In this document: positions 44,811-56,519 of the stretch, one piece after another | Position numbering within the stretch: the stretch's first letter is position 1 | Layout: every line of letters begins with the position of its first letter | Assembly: GCA_030765065.1 (NCBI GenBank) | Contig: CM060985.1 | Span: 175,462,096 to 175,526,095, forward strand | Direction of reading: 5' to 3' | DNA from: Deroplatys truncata | Lineage: Eukaryota > Arthropoda > Insecta > Mantodea > Mantidae | Length of the DNA stretch: 64,000 nt | Notes under the pieces: generated by a model | Seen by the model: only the letters and a program-made list of their open reading frames with translations | Told to the model about the DNA's origin: nothing | Database searches by the model: none | Made by a program: the position numbers and the translations under genes

Positions 44811-45941
44811 TCAGCATGTTTTCAACTGAGTTTGCTGGTTATTGTCTGGGGAATGTGTGTGGCTAGTGGTGTTCTCTGGTGCTGGGCTGATGAACCTCCA
44901 AAGGCTGCTGGGTGGTGGCAGTTCGAAATTCATTAGGTGATTCCTGTGTTTGACAATATGTATTTTTTCCCAGATGTCCAATTCATTGCTGCTGTTGATC
45001 GGTTTTAAGAGTTTTATGTTTGGAGTGATATCATGGTTTGAAGACCAGAAATGATGTGCTACTGCTGATTTATCTTGCTGCTTTTGGTAAATGCATCTCA
45101 TATGCTCTTTAAGTCTTATTTCAAGATTTCTTTTAGTTCTTCCTATGTATACCAGGTTACAGTTATTACAAACAATTTGATATATACCAGCTGATTTATC
45201 ATTGGGGATAGGGTCTTTTGTTCTGTTGCATAGTAATTTCTGTATATTATGGTTATTCTGTGCAGACAGGGTGATGTATTTCTTGAAAATCCTTTGAAAT
45301 TTATCATGTGTCCAAGGGTGGTAAGTGAACTTCCTATATGCTTGTGGTTTTTGTTGTCTGAGTAAAGTAGTCATTTGTTGGATGTATTTCTGTCTTTCGA
45401 ACTTTTTTATCTTGTTATCTATTGTTTTTTTCTCGTATCCATTCATAGTGGCTATGTGGATAATGCATTGGTATTCTTTCTGGTATTCCTCTTTCTCCAA
45501 TGGTATATGTACTAACCTGTTTGTAATACTATTTAAAGTTGCATGTTTGTGGCTTGTAGGATTGTAGCTATTGTTTTTAATATAATTTTCTGTGTGAGTT
45601 GGTTTTCTGTAAATGCTGAACATTAGTTTGTTGTATGCATTATTTTTGATGATCCTGATGTCTAGGTAAGGTAATTGGCCATTTTTTTCTTTTTCTATTG
45701 TGAATTTAATAGATCTTTTTTGTAAATTCAATAATTTCGAAGCATCTTTTGAAAGTGTTTTTGGAACAATAGCAAAAATATCGTCTATGTACCTATACCA
45801 GGTTTTTAATAGATGTGGGAAAGATTTAGTAATATGGCATTCAAAATGGCTCATATATAGTTCTGCTAAAAATGGTGAAAGGGGGTTTCCCATAGTTAGG
45901 CCTGTGGTTTGTTTAAAGATCTTGTTATGGAATGAAAACAA
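44811..45941 (-). CDS. Penelope-like RT and GIY-YIG protein, 5'-truncated
   Basis: A 376-codon open frame with no internal stop. RT motifs are TGLTMGNPLSPFLAELYM (residues about 13-30), WYRYIDDIFAIVPK (about 48-61) and NGQLPYLDIRI (about 86-96). The GIY-YIG endonuclease follows (SAGIYQIVCNNCNLVYIGRT, residues about 255-275, then KEHMRCIYQKQQDKSAVAHH). The N-terminal RT half is missing, so it is not a complete element, but it is the best-preserved Penelope frame here. It is inserted in QNG1 intron 5, antisense to the gene. The start shown is simply the first Met. Confidence 0.88.
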   Translation of the reverse strand: MFSFHNKIFKQTTGLTMGNPLSPFLAELYMSHFECHITKSFPHLLKTWYRYIDDIFAIVPKTLSKDASKLLNLQKRSIKFTIEKEKNGQLPYLDIRIIKNNAYNKLMFSIYRKPTHTENYIKNNSYNPTSHKHATLNSITNRLVHIPLEKEEYQKEYQCIIHIATMNGYEKKTIDNKIKKFERQKYIQQMTTLLRQQKPQAYRKFTYHPWTHDKFQRIFKKYITLSAQNNHNIQKLLCNRTKDPIPNDKSAGIYQIVCNNCNLVYIGRTKRNLEIRLKEHMRCIYQKQQDKSAVAHHFWSSNHDITPNIKLLKPINSSNELDIWEKIHIVKHRNHLMNFELPPPSSLWRFISPAPENTTSHTHSPDNNQQTQLKTC

Positions 45942-46428
45942 CCTTCAACTCTCTTTATTTTAAATTATGACACATCACTGTTACTAGCTTCTAAATCTTC
46001 AAAATTAATTACTCAATTTTTACTTTCTCTATTACATCCAGTGAGTAGAGAAAGTATTGCATTCCTCCCAAAAATTTGATGTCGAGATTTCACATGGGAA
46101 ATACATGTTTCGAGGTATTTTTAGAAAAAGACTGTGTGTTTGTGAAGAGCATAAGTCAAATACGAAAAGTTGGTTAAATACAGAACTTGGAATTTAACTT
46201 CAGGACTTCTGAAGATGCAGCATGAAGATTTTGAAGAAAATCCCTCCACCCTAAACTAACCTTTACATGGTACATTTTTTGTTAATTTTTGTCTCAAAAA
46301 TGGCTTTAACAATATTGATTAAAATACCATATGTTTAAGCTGTTTTCATTACAAATAATAATTGAATTGATCTGACTTTTGTATAACTGATAAACCATAA
46401 GAGATAGATAAAATCTTACTATACAAGA

Positions 46429-47369
46429 GTGCTATTGTGGTGTTTACGCCATCAGGTTTGAATGTGGCCTCCGTAACCGTCGAGGCCAGTGCACCTCACC
46501 TCTCTAAGACACCCAAGGCCTTGCTTATGATCCTCATGTTCGCTGACTACCTTGAATGTATTATGTGTCCAAGAGATGACCCCCAGAATGACATCTTTTC
46601 CGATCATGTCTGTCGGAAGGTACACCAATACTTTCGACGTCACCCGGACAATCTGGATTGGCTTTCCATCATTCGCCCAAGTGATCTCTATGGTACACTC
46701 CTGTGTCTCAATCCCAAAAAGATGGCCGGACCTAACAGGTGAAGCCCCCTCACACTCTGGCACCTTCCGTTCAGTGCCGTGCTCTTTCTTATGAGGATGT
46801 TCAACATGTGTCTCAGTCTGGGTCACTTTCTGCAAGAGTGGCTCGGGTGATATGCACCTTGAAACCAGGGAAAGACCTAGTGCATCCTTCCAACTACCGG
46901 CCCATTCACCTATCAAAAGTTCTTGAGAAGATGATCCTCAACCGCTTGTCCGCACTTTTGAAAGTCATTCAAGCCATCCCAGACCATGAATTTGGATTCC
47001 ATCCTGGACACTCAACAGCTGCTGTGAGTGGTGGAGACAGCCGCCCTGGGGTTCCTTCACTGCCGCGGTATCTCTGGATGTTGAAAAGGCCTTCTCAGTG
47101 ACATGACATGTGGGTCTCCTACACAAACTCATCCAACTGGGATTACTCACTCAAACAATATAATAGTTTCCTCAGACACTGCACTTTTAAAGTCACAGTC
47201 GCAGAGAGAACTTGAACACTTGGTCAGTGAGAGGCAGAGTCCCCGAAGGTTCTGTGCTATCCCCCACACTATTTAGTGTCTTTATGGCAGACTTTCCAAC
47301 ACAGCAGCAAGTCGAAATGGCCCAGTATGCTGACAACATGCTGCTGTTCTGCACCAACAAACACCTACT
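46429..47369 (+). pseudogene. Jockey-like LINE RT fragment
   Basis: The RT region is clear: CTLKPGKDLVHPSNYRPIHL, IPDHEFGFHPGHST, then in other frames RVPEGSVLSPTLFSVFMADF and QYADNMLLF (the usual YADD box is changed to YADN). The first 300 bases are less certain. Multiple frameshifts make it inactive. Confidence 0.8.
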
Positions 47370-47464
47370 GTAGATCTTATCAAAGCACATCATTTATGTC
47401 AAATAAAGCATTTGTATTAACTATTTCTGAGATATTCATGGATTGAATTTTCAGATACTTTATA

Positions 47465-48738
47465 CGAGGGTGGTCTGAAAAGTTTCCGACCTAATAAAGA
47501 TACAAGACATTTTTTCAGATTTTTTTTTTTTTTTTTTTATTTTTCAACATAGTCTCCTTGTAACTCTACCACTTCTCCAAGCGATGCTCCCATCTCTGTA
47601 ACCCGTCCAAATAGTACTTGGCGTTTTCCTCTGCAAAATAATTGTTCACAAAGGTGATTGCCCCTTCATTTGACGATAATCTCTGTCTCCTCCGAGCGCA
47701 ATTTTCAGATGAGGGAACAAAAAGAAGTCACTTGGGGCTAGTTCTGGTGAGTAAGGCGGATGGTCAAGCAGTTCAAACCGTAATTCGTGGATTTTCGCCA
47801 TTGCAACCGCTGAGGTTGTCTTGGTGAAACAGGATTTTCTTTTTCTGCAAATGTGGCCGTTTTTCTGCAAGTTCTGCCTTCAGCTTGTCAAGTAATGATG
47901 CGTAGTATGCTCCTGTAATGGTTTTTCCTTTTTGAAGATAATCAATTAAAATAACTCCATGACTATCCCAAAAAACAGTCGCCATCACTTTCCCAGTCGA
48001 AAAAACAGTTTTTGCTTTTTTTGGAGCTGGTTCCCCCTTTGCAGTCCACTGTTTGGACTGTATTTTTGTTTCGGGCGTATAATGGTGTATCCAAGTTTCA
48101 TCTACAGCAATTAATCGGATTTATTGCGCCTAAACTGTGCCAACAGAGCATTGGAAATGTTCATTCGAACACATTTTTGGTCAAACATGAGCAAACGCAG
48201 CACCCAACGTGCAGACAGCTTTTTCATGTCTAAATGTTGATTTAATATGTGACAAACAGGTTCTTTTGACATGTTCATAGCCTCTGCTATCTCTCTCACT
48301 TTAATTCGGCGGTCGTCTAGCACCATTTAGTGAACTTTGGCGATATTTTCGTCGGTAGTTGCAATTTTTGGACGTACCGAACGTTCATCGTCTCCCAAGC
48401 TCTTACGGCCACGTTTAAATTCAGCTGCCCAAAATTTCACTGTGGTAAATGATGGTGCAGAGTCCCCATACACAGAATCCAACTCATCTTTGATTTGCGT
48501 AGGCGTATTGCCTTTCAAAAACAAATATTTAATGACAGCTTGATACTCGATTTTGTCCATTTTCATAAAAACACTCACATCACCTCGCTCAAATGACTGT
48601 TACATAACAACTGGGCATCCAAAATGGCTGAAACTTTGGTGAGTAACTGTCAACAGATGAACAACGAAATTCACTAGCTTTTATTTATGAGTGCTGCCAT
48701 CTTCATGTTGAGGTTGGAAACTTTTCAGACCACCCTTG
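47465..48738 (-). mobile_element. Mariner element M, complete but degenerate copy 1
   Basis: At 1274 bp it is bounded by TA at both ends, with inverted ends CGAGGGTGGTCTGAAAAGTT and CAAGGGTGGTCTGAAAAGTT. It is the usual mariner length. A second copy starts at 63043. Confidence 0.93.
47640..48578 (-). pseudogene. Mariner transposase of element M copy 1
   Basis: From the N-terminus: IEYQAVIKYLFLKGNTPTQI (HTH, 48327-48578), KRGRKSLGDDERSVRPK (linker), VREIAEAMNMSKEPVCHILN (second HTH, 48111-48326), KVMATVFWDSHGVILIDYLQ and KKILFHQDN (catalytic Asp positions, 47773-47988), then PPYSPELAPSDFFLFPHLK (47646-47870), which carries the third acidic position in the SPxLAPxDF context. A stop at 48327 and a frameshift near 47790-47810 inactivate it. 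Confidence 0.9.
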
Positions 48739-49022
48739 TAGCTTTCTGAACTGTAAAAACTGTAAATCACTATTCTTTTTTTCCCTTCCTTCCTTTTTTT
48801 TTTGTGTTCATGTAAACGGAACAGAATTGCAAAGCCATCACATAACGACCGGCTTTGAGAAGATTTGACTTATTACAATTTAGCTTATATTCTTCATACA
48901 CCTACAACAAAATGAGTAATGAAGGTTTATCTGTATTAACAAGAAGTAAATAGAAGAATAAGCTTTGTAGCAGTAGTTTATAGAAGAGTGAGTAGAGAAG
49001 GTCATGTGAATGCAAAACATCA

Positions 49023-49570
49023 ATTTTTCCTCTCAATGAGTTTTATATTCCTTGTTGTGTATACTAAATAAGCTTTTATATAATTCTTTGTCCCATTTAG
49101 CTTTGCTATTTGTCTGCTAGCCCTTTGGTTTCTCACCTTGAGGGATCCACTCCGTGTGGGAGCTATGCCACTGCAACCGTGAAAAAAGAAAAATAACTTT
49201 TGTGAAACGTATCACACTATAAATAATTTAATTATAAACATGCCATTACTAAATTCTTATTTGATTCAAATCAAACATATGAATTTTAAAAGATATTGAT
49301 TTTAATAATCAAAGGTCTGATTGACCTCAAAAATTCTGTTATGTACTACTTCATTCAGAAATGAATATTTCAAAGTAGAATTTAAAATGTTTTCAACTTC
49401 TGGGACATCACAATCTTTTGCTGAGCTTGACTTGAGGTTTTGATAAACACTGGGATGCACTGGTTGGAATTTCAATTTATATATTTCAGTTTATATGTGG
49501 GCTGATCAACAAAGAGCGAGACCAATTTTTTCCTGTAGCTACCTTAATAGTTTTATGTGTGTATCGTGAA
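49023..49570. other. Unassigned intronic stretch
   Basis: AT-rich, with nothing recognised. Confidence 0.4.
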
Positions 49571-49575
49571 TACAA

Positions 49576-50846
49576 GGCTTGTTTTTAAAGTAAGTAGTGC
49601 TTTAATATTTTGCTGCTGCAATCACAATTTTGAGCATGTAAAATCACGTCCTCCATTCATTAGGAAGCTAGACCCAGCTGTAAGCAATTGTTACTTTGTG
49701 TTTTCCTGTTGTTAGAACATTTTGAAATGTTCAAAACAATCAAATGACCTGCTGACTATGAAGTCAGATCAGTAATTTGTTTTTTGAATGCAAGAAGTAT
49801 GCCAGCAAACATTCATTGCCAATTATGTGAGGTTTATGGGGAAACAATGAGGAGTGATGGAATGGTGGGGAATTGCATTAGACAGTTTAACTAAGGTCGT
49901 GATAATGTGCAAGATGAGACATGGAGTGGCTGACTGTCTGTGATCTCGGATGATTTGGTGCAAGCAGTGGAAGAAAACATTTATGAGGACGGACGACGTT
50001 TCACCATATCGGTGTTGTCTTTGCATTTTCCACAAATTTCAAGGTCAGTCGTGTACAACATTGTGACAGAATGGTTAGGATTTTGGGAATTGTGTTCAAG
50101 ATGGGTGCCCAAAAATCTTACTGAAGCACAATTACAAGCAATCTGCCGCTGCATTGACTTTTCTCACGTGATATGCTGAGGAAGTTGATTTGCTAATGCA
50201 TTTCATTACACGTGATGAAACATCACCCCTGAGTCAACGCAACAATCCATGGCGCATAATATCTCCTGTGAAGAAGAAATTCAAACACATATTATCCACT
50301 CAGATGAAGATGTGCAGTTTTTTAGGACAGACAAGGTGTTTTGCTGGTTGAATTCTTGCCCAGGTATGTGACAATAAAGATGTCTGTTGTGAGACACTAT
50401 GAAAGTTCTGTTGTGCAATACAGAACAAAATGCGTGCAATGATTTTGCATGGAATTCTTTTGGTTTACAACAATGCCCGAACATGCACACAGCCAAACAA
50501 ACTCAAGATCTGATCACTTTGTTTGGTTGGGAACAATTCGAACATCCTCCCTACAGTCCGGATTTGGAACCAAGCGATTTTAATCTGTTTCTTGATCTGA
50601 AGAAATTCCTTGGAAAGCATTTCAACGATATGAAATAAGAGTTGCAGACTTGGCTTTCATCACAAGCAGCATCGTTCTTTGACAAAGGCACACAGAAATT
50701 GGTTTCCCATTATGACAAGTGCCTAAATAACGGTGATGGCTACATGGAGAAGTAGTGTAAGATAATGAATGATGATAAAGTATTTGGAAAAATAATGTTC
50801 TGTTATTTTTTAAAAAAATTATCGGTACTTACTTTAAAAACACTGT
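49576..50846 (+). pseudogene. Mariner element, second type, decayed
   Basis: Inverted ends TTTTTAAAGTAAGTA occur at 49582 and, inverted, at about 50828. Transposase pieces in three frames include LVQAVEENIYEDGRRFTISV and LSLHFPQISRSVVYNIVTEW (49940-50179), then HTAKQTQDLITLFGWEQF, PPYSPDLEPSDFNLF and LVSHYDKCLNNGDGYMEK at the C-terminus. Several stops and frameshifts are present. Confidence 0.85.
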
Positions 50847-50889
50847 CGTATTTGAAAAGAGCAGGGTTTTATATATAATGTCCATAGGC

Positions 50890-51430
50890 TGTAGCAATCT
50901 AGTATTGGTAGGTTGGTATAATGCTCTGTTTTGTACACGCTGCTTGCATTTTGCATACCTCAAAGTGGAGGTGATGGGAGAGGAGCAGTACAGCACAATA
51001 AAATTCTGAACTTATGAAAAGCTGCTGCAAGCGTATGGTGAAGAAGGTGCAACAGCAGTTCAAGGAGTTCCGTGTTAAGCAAGGTGGACCTGGTGTGTCG
51101 GCTTGCAGCAGCATATTACATGTCAGTATTGGCTAAACTGAGGAACCACATTACAAGTAAACGACCAGAACTTGATCAGACTGGGTGACGTGAGGCCTGC
51201 AAGGAACATTACCTGTGTGCTGCATCTGCCTTATAGCCCCAATTTTGCACCCTATGATTTTGTTTTATTCTCATCATTGAAGGTAAAGCTCTGAAGCATT
51301 CGATTTCTGAATCAGTGCTCAAGAAAAGTGAGGTAATTCTCAAGGACCTCACAAAAAACGGCCTGCACCATGTGTTCAAGGACTGATAGAGACACTATAA
51401 AAAGTGCATTGAAGTAGGAAGGGATTTCTT
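50890..51430 (+). pseudogene. Mariner internal-deletion fragment
   Basis: It contains an N-terminal-like LLQAYGEEGATAVQ piece and a C-terminal LPYSPNFAPYDFVLFSSLK piece much closer together than in a full transposase, so the middle is deleted. Confidence 0.65.
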
Positions 51431-51438
51431 TGAAAAAA

Positions 51439-52282
51439 GCTGATGTGTTACACTCACATGACTTTCTCTACTCTTGTACAAGCTATTTTTACAAACGCTA
51501 TTCTCCATATGCTTCATGTTAATCGAGATGTTAATCTTATTGCTAATTTTCTTGTAGATGCAAGGGGAATTGGTAAGCTTTAAGCGATAGTCAAATATTT
51601 TAAGAGCTGGTTGCTATATGGACCATTCCATTCTCTTTGTATTACCAGGACAAAAAACAATGAATAACGAATTTGAGAAAAAGTATAATTATTGGAAAAT
51701 TTGAGGAAATAACAAGCAATGGAATGGTTCACTCAACAAAAAAAATGTATATGAATAAATTGTGTATTTTAACGTGATCTACATTTTTTGTGTAGTAAAA
51801 TTTTGTCTATCTCTTATGGTTTACCAGTTATGCAAAAGTCGTTCACAATGAAGAATACTTTTGGAGACATTCCCAGAAAATTCAAAATATACATTTTATT
51901 TGTCATGAAAATATCCTAAACATATGATATTTTAATCAAAATCGTTAGAGCCATTTTTGAGAAAATTTTAATTTTCAAAAAATGTTCCATGTAAAGGGTA
52001 ATCTGGGGTGGGGGGATTTTCTTGAAAACCTTTGTGTCGCATCTCTGGAAGATGCTGAACCTAAATACCAAGTTTGGCGTTTATCCGACTGTTTGTTTCT
52101 GAGCTATGCTGTTCACACACACACACGCATGCACGCACGCACGCACTCTCTCTCTCTCTTCCAAAAATCCTTTTTTTGGATTCAGGGGGTCTCAAAACAT
52201 ATATTTCCGGTGAAATCTCGGTATCGAATTTTTGGGTGGAATACAATACTTCCCCTACTTACTATACGTAGTAGAGAAAGTA
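51439..52282 (-). mobile_element. ACTTTCTCTAC repeat family, copy f
   Basis: A complete copy ending 124 bp before QNG1 exon 6, with A-run flanks. A compound (CA)/(GCAC)/(CT) tract lies at about 52114-52160. Confidence 0.9.
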
Positions 52283-52406
52283 AAAAAATTGATCAGCCCT
52301 TGTATATTCTAATTTGTATACTGTATTTGATGAAGTCTGTTTCATCTAATGTTGTCTACTGAGGAATTAACGTTCTTATTCTCATTGGATATCTTGTTTT
52401 TTGCAG

Positions 52407-52477
52407 AATACCACAAGTGCTGGTTCATTTTGGAGTGATGAGCTACACTGATGAACTAATGGAGAAATTGAAACAAG
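52407..52477 (+). CDS. QNG1: QNG1 exon 6
   Basis: The acceptor TTGTTTTTTGCAG|AATA completes the split Arg codon, giving RIPQVLVHFGVMSYTDELM, which follows FADYR in this family. The donor is CAAG|GTAACA, leaving one base of a codon. No following exon (expected to carry the family's EIRGCS-type motif and C-terminus) was found in the 11.5 kb to the window end. Confidence 0.9.
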
Positions 52478-52640
52478 GTAACATTAACAGTTATTCACTA
52501 CTCATTAATAACTTCACCATTCAATACTCAAAAGTCACTTGCTGATCCAAAGTGTGAGGACATCCAAATTTTGCTACAAGAGTCATACCAGGTTGACTGA
52601 GACTTTTGTGGGTAAAATATTAATGAATAGATGTAGCGCT
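52478..52640. other. Start of QNG1 intron 6
   Basis: Unassigned sequence between the exon 6 donor and LTR copy 3. Confidence 0.4.
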
Positions 52641-53616
52641 TGAGGCAGTATTTTAATACCTGAATAATTTCAATTGTATTTTTATAATTAATAAATTCAA
52701 TAACAACCCGCCTTGAAACAATAAGTATGTAATAATTATTTGAAATGTTTGTAACAGTCATCGCAAATGCTTATTTTTATTGTAAACATGTTTTATTAAT
52801 GTTATGTGAATACATTATATAATTTAATAATGCAAGAGCTGTGAGAATAATAAGTTTTGAGTTGCTAACAATGAGGTAATAATGAGGTAACCTTGTAGCA
52901 ATAATGAGTTTAAGAGTTTGAAAAGTTACCAGTCATGATTATATCAAAGATAAGGTAAATTCAGTAACAGTTTAAAATTAGTCAATCAATAGCAAGGAAA
53001 AAGTTTAAGTAAAATGCAGATATTCTATTGGACTAGAATTAGCCAATCAGAGACTTGAAATACCAAAGCTTACAGGTTTAACCATTGAAAGTTGCTCAGT
53101 TGCTGGCAAGCCTTGGTAGTGAACAGATGGAAGATGTGTTCTCTATGTGTGAATCATAAAATATATATACGCGCTAAGTGAAAGTATTGAAGATTCTCAC
53201 AGTTCTTAAAAAGTGTAGTTCTTTATAAAAATGTGCAAGAATTAATAAAAGAAGTGAATTTTAAGAAGTTAAATTCTGTGATGTCTACAATCATTGTCAC
53301 ACCGCACCCTAATTTAGAGATACGTGACTCTACAAACAAGACTGATGCAGCCGAGGCAAATTCAAACATAAATAATCTATAGAAGCAGTTTTTAATAACA
53401 AAGTTAAATATTATAGTGTAAAACTTGGAGTGTAATAATAAAAACACATGTTTAAATCAGCTTCTCATACGTAGCAGCATATTGCATAACAACAGTAACT
53501 ATTACGTAATCAACAACTTCAAACCGACGCCCAAAGCGTGTTCCAGGAACTGCTTAATTGCAACTAAATAAATATTACGTAAAATACAATTACGTAAGCA
53601 ATAACCTTCTTCAAGT
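52641..53616 (+). repeat. LTR of family L, copy 3
   Basis: Starts TGAGGCAGTATTTTAATACC, the complement of the other copies' end, so this is the plus orientation. A PBS-like CCGACGCCCAAAGCGTG (53524-53540) lies before a second end-like ATAACCTTCTTCA at about 53604-53616. No clean target duplication was found. Confidence 0.75.
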
Positions 53617-53953
53617 TTAAAAAATACGTAACAACAATACATTTTCAAGTTAAATATTTACGTAAAAATAAAATACATAAAATAAACACTTTATCATGCT
53701 GCATAACTTCTGCAGGATAGACTGTGATTCTTTTACAGTGGCATTCAGTGCATGCACAGTAGTGTATCTGTTGCTGTGGAACAACAGTGTACAGTAGACA
53801 CTCGTTTAACCAAATTACAAGGGACCGAAAAATAGCCAATTTGCTTAAACGAAGTTTGAATTAACGAGGTTTTGTAAAAATAGTCCTGTATTATCTGAAA
53901 TGGTAAAATACGACTGTTGAGTTCACTTTCTCTCTTGTTAGGCATATCAACGA

Positions 53954-54921
53954 TGAAGTAGTTGTAGGTTTTATTGTAGTTCAACTGTTGGGGAGCCGAA
54001 CTTGAAGTAGTAGCAACCGCACGTATGGTAAAAGGTTTCCGGTGGCCTTCGCCCCAAAAATGTACTTTCCGGTGGCCTTTGCCCCAAAATGTTTAAAAAA
54101 TATTTACTTCGTAATTTGGCTGTTTCTTTAAATATTATGTATTTATGTTTGCCTCGGCTGTGTCAGTGTTTATATTTTTTTAGAGACATGAATGTCTTAG
54201 CAGGGAGGTGGTGTGACTGAAGAATGTAGTCTTACACAGATTTTAAGTTTTTCTTCAGTCCATTTATTAATGCTTGACACGATTTAAACAACACTTCACT
54301 GATATAGGGAGCTGTGAGATTCTTTTGTTAATTACTTGCACTTTTTAACACGTAAAGTATTTTTGTTTCACACTGAATACGTATTAAATTTCTCGAGGAC
54401 ACATCTCGCGTCTGATTAGTAACACTGTTTGCAACCAACACGTAGAGTTATGAGCGCTGTCTACAAGCAGCTGACTTGATTTCAACAGCTAAAATTTGTA
54501 AATTTCTGTATTTCAAGTCTCTGATTGGTTATTCCTAATCCAATAGAATACTTTTATTTAACTTAAGCTTTTTTCTGGTTGTTGACTGGCTATTTTATAA
54601 ACTGTCACAAAATTACATTGTTGTTGCTCCAAGAATGACTAGTAGCATTATTACACTTTCTTACTCATTATTGCCTCAAGGTTACCTCATTGTTAGCAAC
54701 TTTTAACCTATTATTCTCACAGCTCCTACATTATTAAATTACGTAATACATTCACATAACATTGTTACACATGTATACAATAATATAAACATGTACAGTG
54801 ACTGTAATATACACTTTTTATGTATTGTTACATACACATATTGCTTTAAGGCGGGCTGTTATTATATTTTATATTACATAGTTTGACTGAAATCATTTAA
54901 GTGTTAAAAAATACTGCCTCA
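53954..54921 (-). repeat. Solo LTR, family L, copy 4
   Basis: 968 bp from TGAAGTAGTTGTAGG to ATACTGCCTCA, flanked by ACGA on both sides (53950-53953 and 54922-54925). It sits in non-coding sequence of the Tigger element. It lacks the PBS-like block seen in copies 1-3 but keeps a GTTGGGGAGCCGAACTTGAA unit. Confidence 0.92.
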
Positions 54922-55316
54922 ACGAATGAGGGTGTTCCACTTCTAAGAAAAAGTAAAAATAACTGCTGTATATGGTATATCAGGCATTTGTTTGTCGTAA
55001 TGATTTTTGAAACAGTACTATTTGGAACAATATTGTACTTATTGAATTAGTGAGTCGTATAAGACAACAAACAATAACCTTAAGAAACACTTTAAATATA
55101 CCGTTCTTTTAACACTAAGTGTTAATCGGAACACATGTTTCAGTTACAACTCTTATCCATTACACATTTTAGTTCTATAATTTGAAAAAGTCAATAATTG
55201 TTGTTGGTGGACCGTTGACACTCTCTGAAGATACCACATCCAGGGCATCCTGAAATGCCATAGAGGCACCAGAAGTGGCAGCAAATCTCTCAAGAACAGA
55301 AATTGCAGCTGTAACT

Positions 55317-56270
55317 TCAACACGGTGTCATATCTTCATGTTCCTCCTCAGAAGATGACAGTGAAGAAATGTCATTCTCTTCTGCATCATCAGCAAATGT
55401 CTGGTTCTTCAGCAGCACAGATGTTGTCCACCTACGTCCATTCTTCCATAATGATGGTACAAGAGGGCACCAATGCGTGTAGAAGAGCATTATCAGAATC
55501 CCAATTGTATCCACAAGTTCAAATGTGGATCATCTGTTCCCTGTTCAGTTTCAGCGGTGTTATCACTTGCTGTCCAGGCCTTCTTAAAACAGTTAGTTAT
55601 GGTGTCTGTTGTAACTTCATCCCAAGCAGCAGATATGTTGCAGTACATTCCAATGTGGAACTGTTTCTTGTAGTTCTATTGCACTGATGGCAGCCTTAAC
55701 CAATCAGTGTCTGTAATTACCTATGTTTGGAAGTTCCAGGTCATCAAATGATGTGCCGAGCAGTGGTCCAAAGTTAGCAAAATGTTCCTCTTTCTCGCAG
55801 CCATTTGTTGTTGAATCTTCTAGAGATTTGGTCATTCAAGCTTTATTGATATTCTCGTACTGACTTGGCAGATTGAATAGGTTGACCTTTTTAAAACAAT
55901 GTGGTTTTTTGTAATTTCCAATCACTAATAGTTTGAGCTTCTCAGAACCATCTGAATTACAACACAAGACCATTGTCAGTCTCTCTTTGCTGCATTTTCT
56001 GCCCATGGCACGTAGTATTTTTTCAGGCATCAAGTTATAGAAAACGCTTTCTTGACCCATATTAAACACATTTCTTGGGTGATGATGAGAGAGCTTAGAT
56101 TGAAACTCATTGGCATCTTCCTCGTTTACTCTATGCGCATCCCCATAGACACTGACAGCACTAATTTTATGCCTCTTCAGAAAATGTCATAGCCATCTCT
56201 TAGAAGACAAAAACCCAGAAATTCCTTCTTTCTTGGGGATTTTCTGAGCGTTTTTTTGAAGCATGGGGCC
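55317..56270 (-). pseudogene. pogo/Tigger (jerky-like) DDE transposase, broken
   Basis: The core at 55836-56069 reads VFNMGQESVFYNLMPEKIL, KERLTMVLCCNSDGSEKLKL and LVIGNYKKPHCFK, matching the DDE_1 catalytic region of Tigger/jerky proteins. The usual NxDE is NMGQ here, so a catalytic residue is lost. The acidic C-terminal tail (DISSLSSSEEEHEDM, 55317-55514) and an N-terminal part (KRHKISAVSVYGDAHRV) are in other frames. It is inactive. Confidence 0.85.
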
Positions 56271-56519
56271 AGACAGTGAAAAAGAAAATTGAGAAAAATT
56301 ATGTGAAATGCGCAACAGAAAATACTGTAGTGCATAGTACAACATACATATTTGGTTTAAACAAAAACTAACGTATGGAATATGTAATGAGGGGAGAAAT
56401 TTTAGTCCGTAGTACGAATTATCTGTACTTCGGCAGGGACTGAGCAGCTACTATGGATTAACGGAGTTTTCGGTTTATCTGGTTTCGAATTAGCGAGGGT
56501 CTATCATATTTTTGAAATG

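Larger units (their letters stand above)
46022..49022 (+). mobile_element. ACTTTCTCTAC repeat family, copy e, with two insertions
   Basis: The family sequence occupies 46022-46428, 47370-47464 and 48739-49022. It is split by a LINE fragment and by a complete mariner. Flanks read TCAATTTTT on both sides, the clearest target duplication for this family. Confidence 0.75.
53792..56506 (-). mobile_element. pogo/Tigger element with nested solo LTR
   Basis: TA-flanked inverted ends CAGTAGACACTCGTTTAACC (left) and the complement of TGATAGACCCTCGCTAATTC (right). The transposase remnant is in its right part. The total of 2715 bp includes a 968-bp LTR and its 4-bp duplication. Confidence 0.85.

Noticed and set aside
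46452-46916. 154-codon minus-strand frame in the LINE fragment
   Set aside because: The plus strand of the same segment carries clear RT motifs; the minus frame has no recognisable domain.
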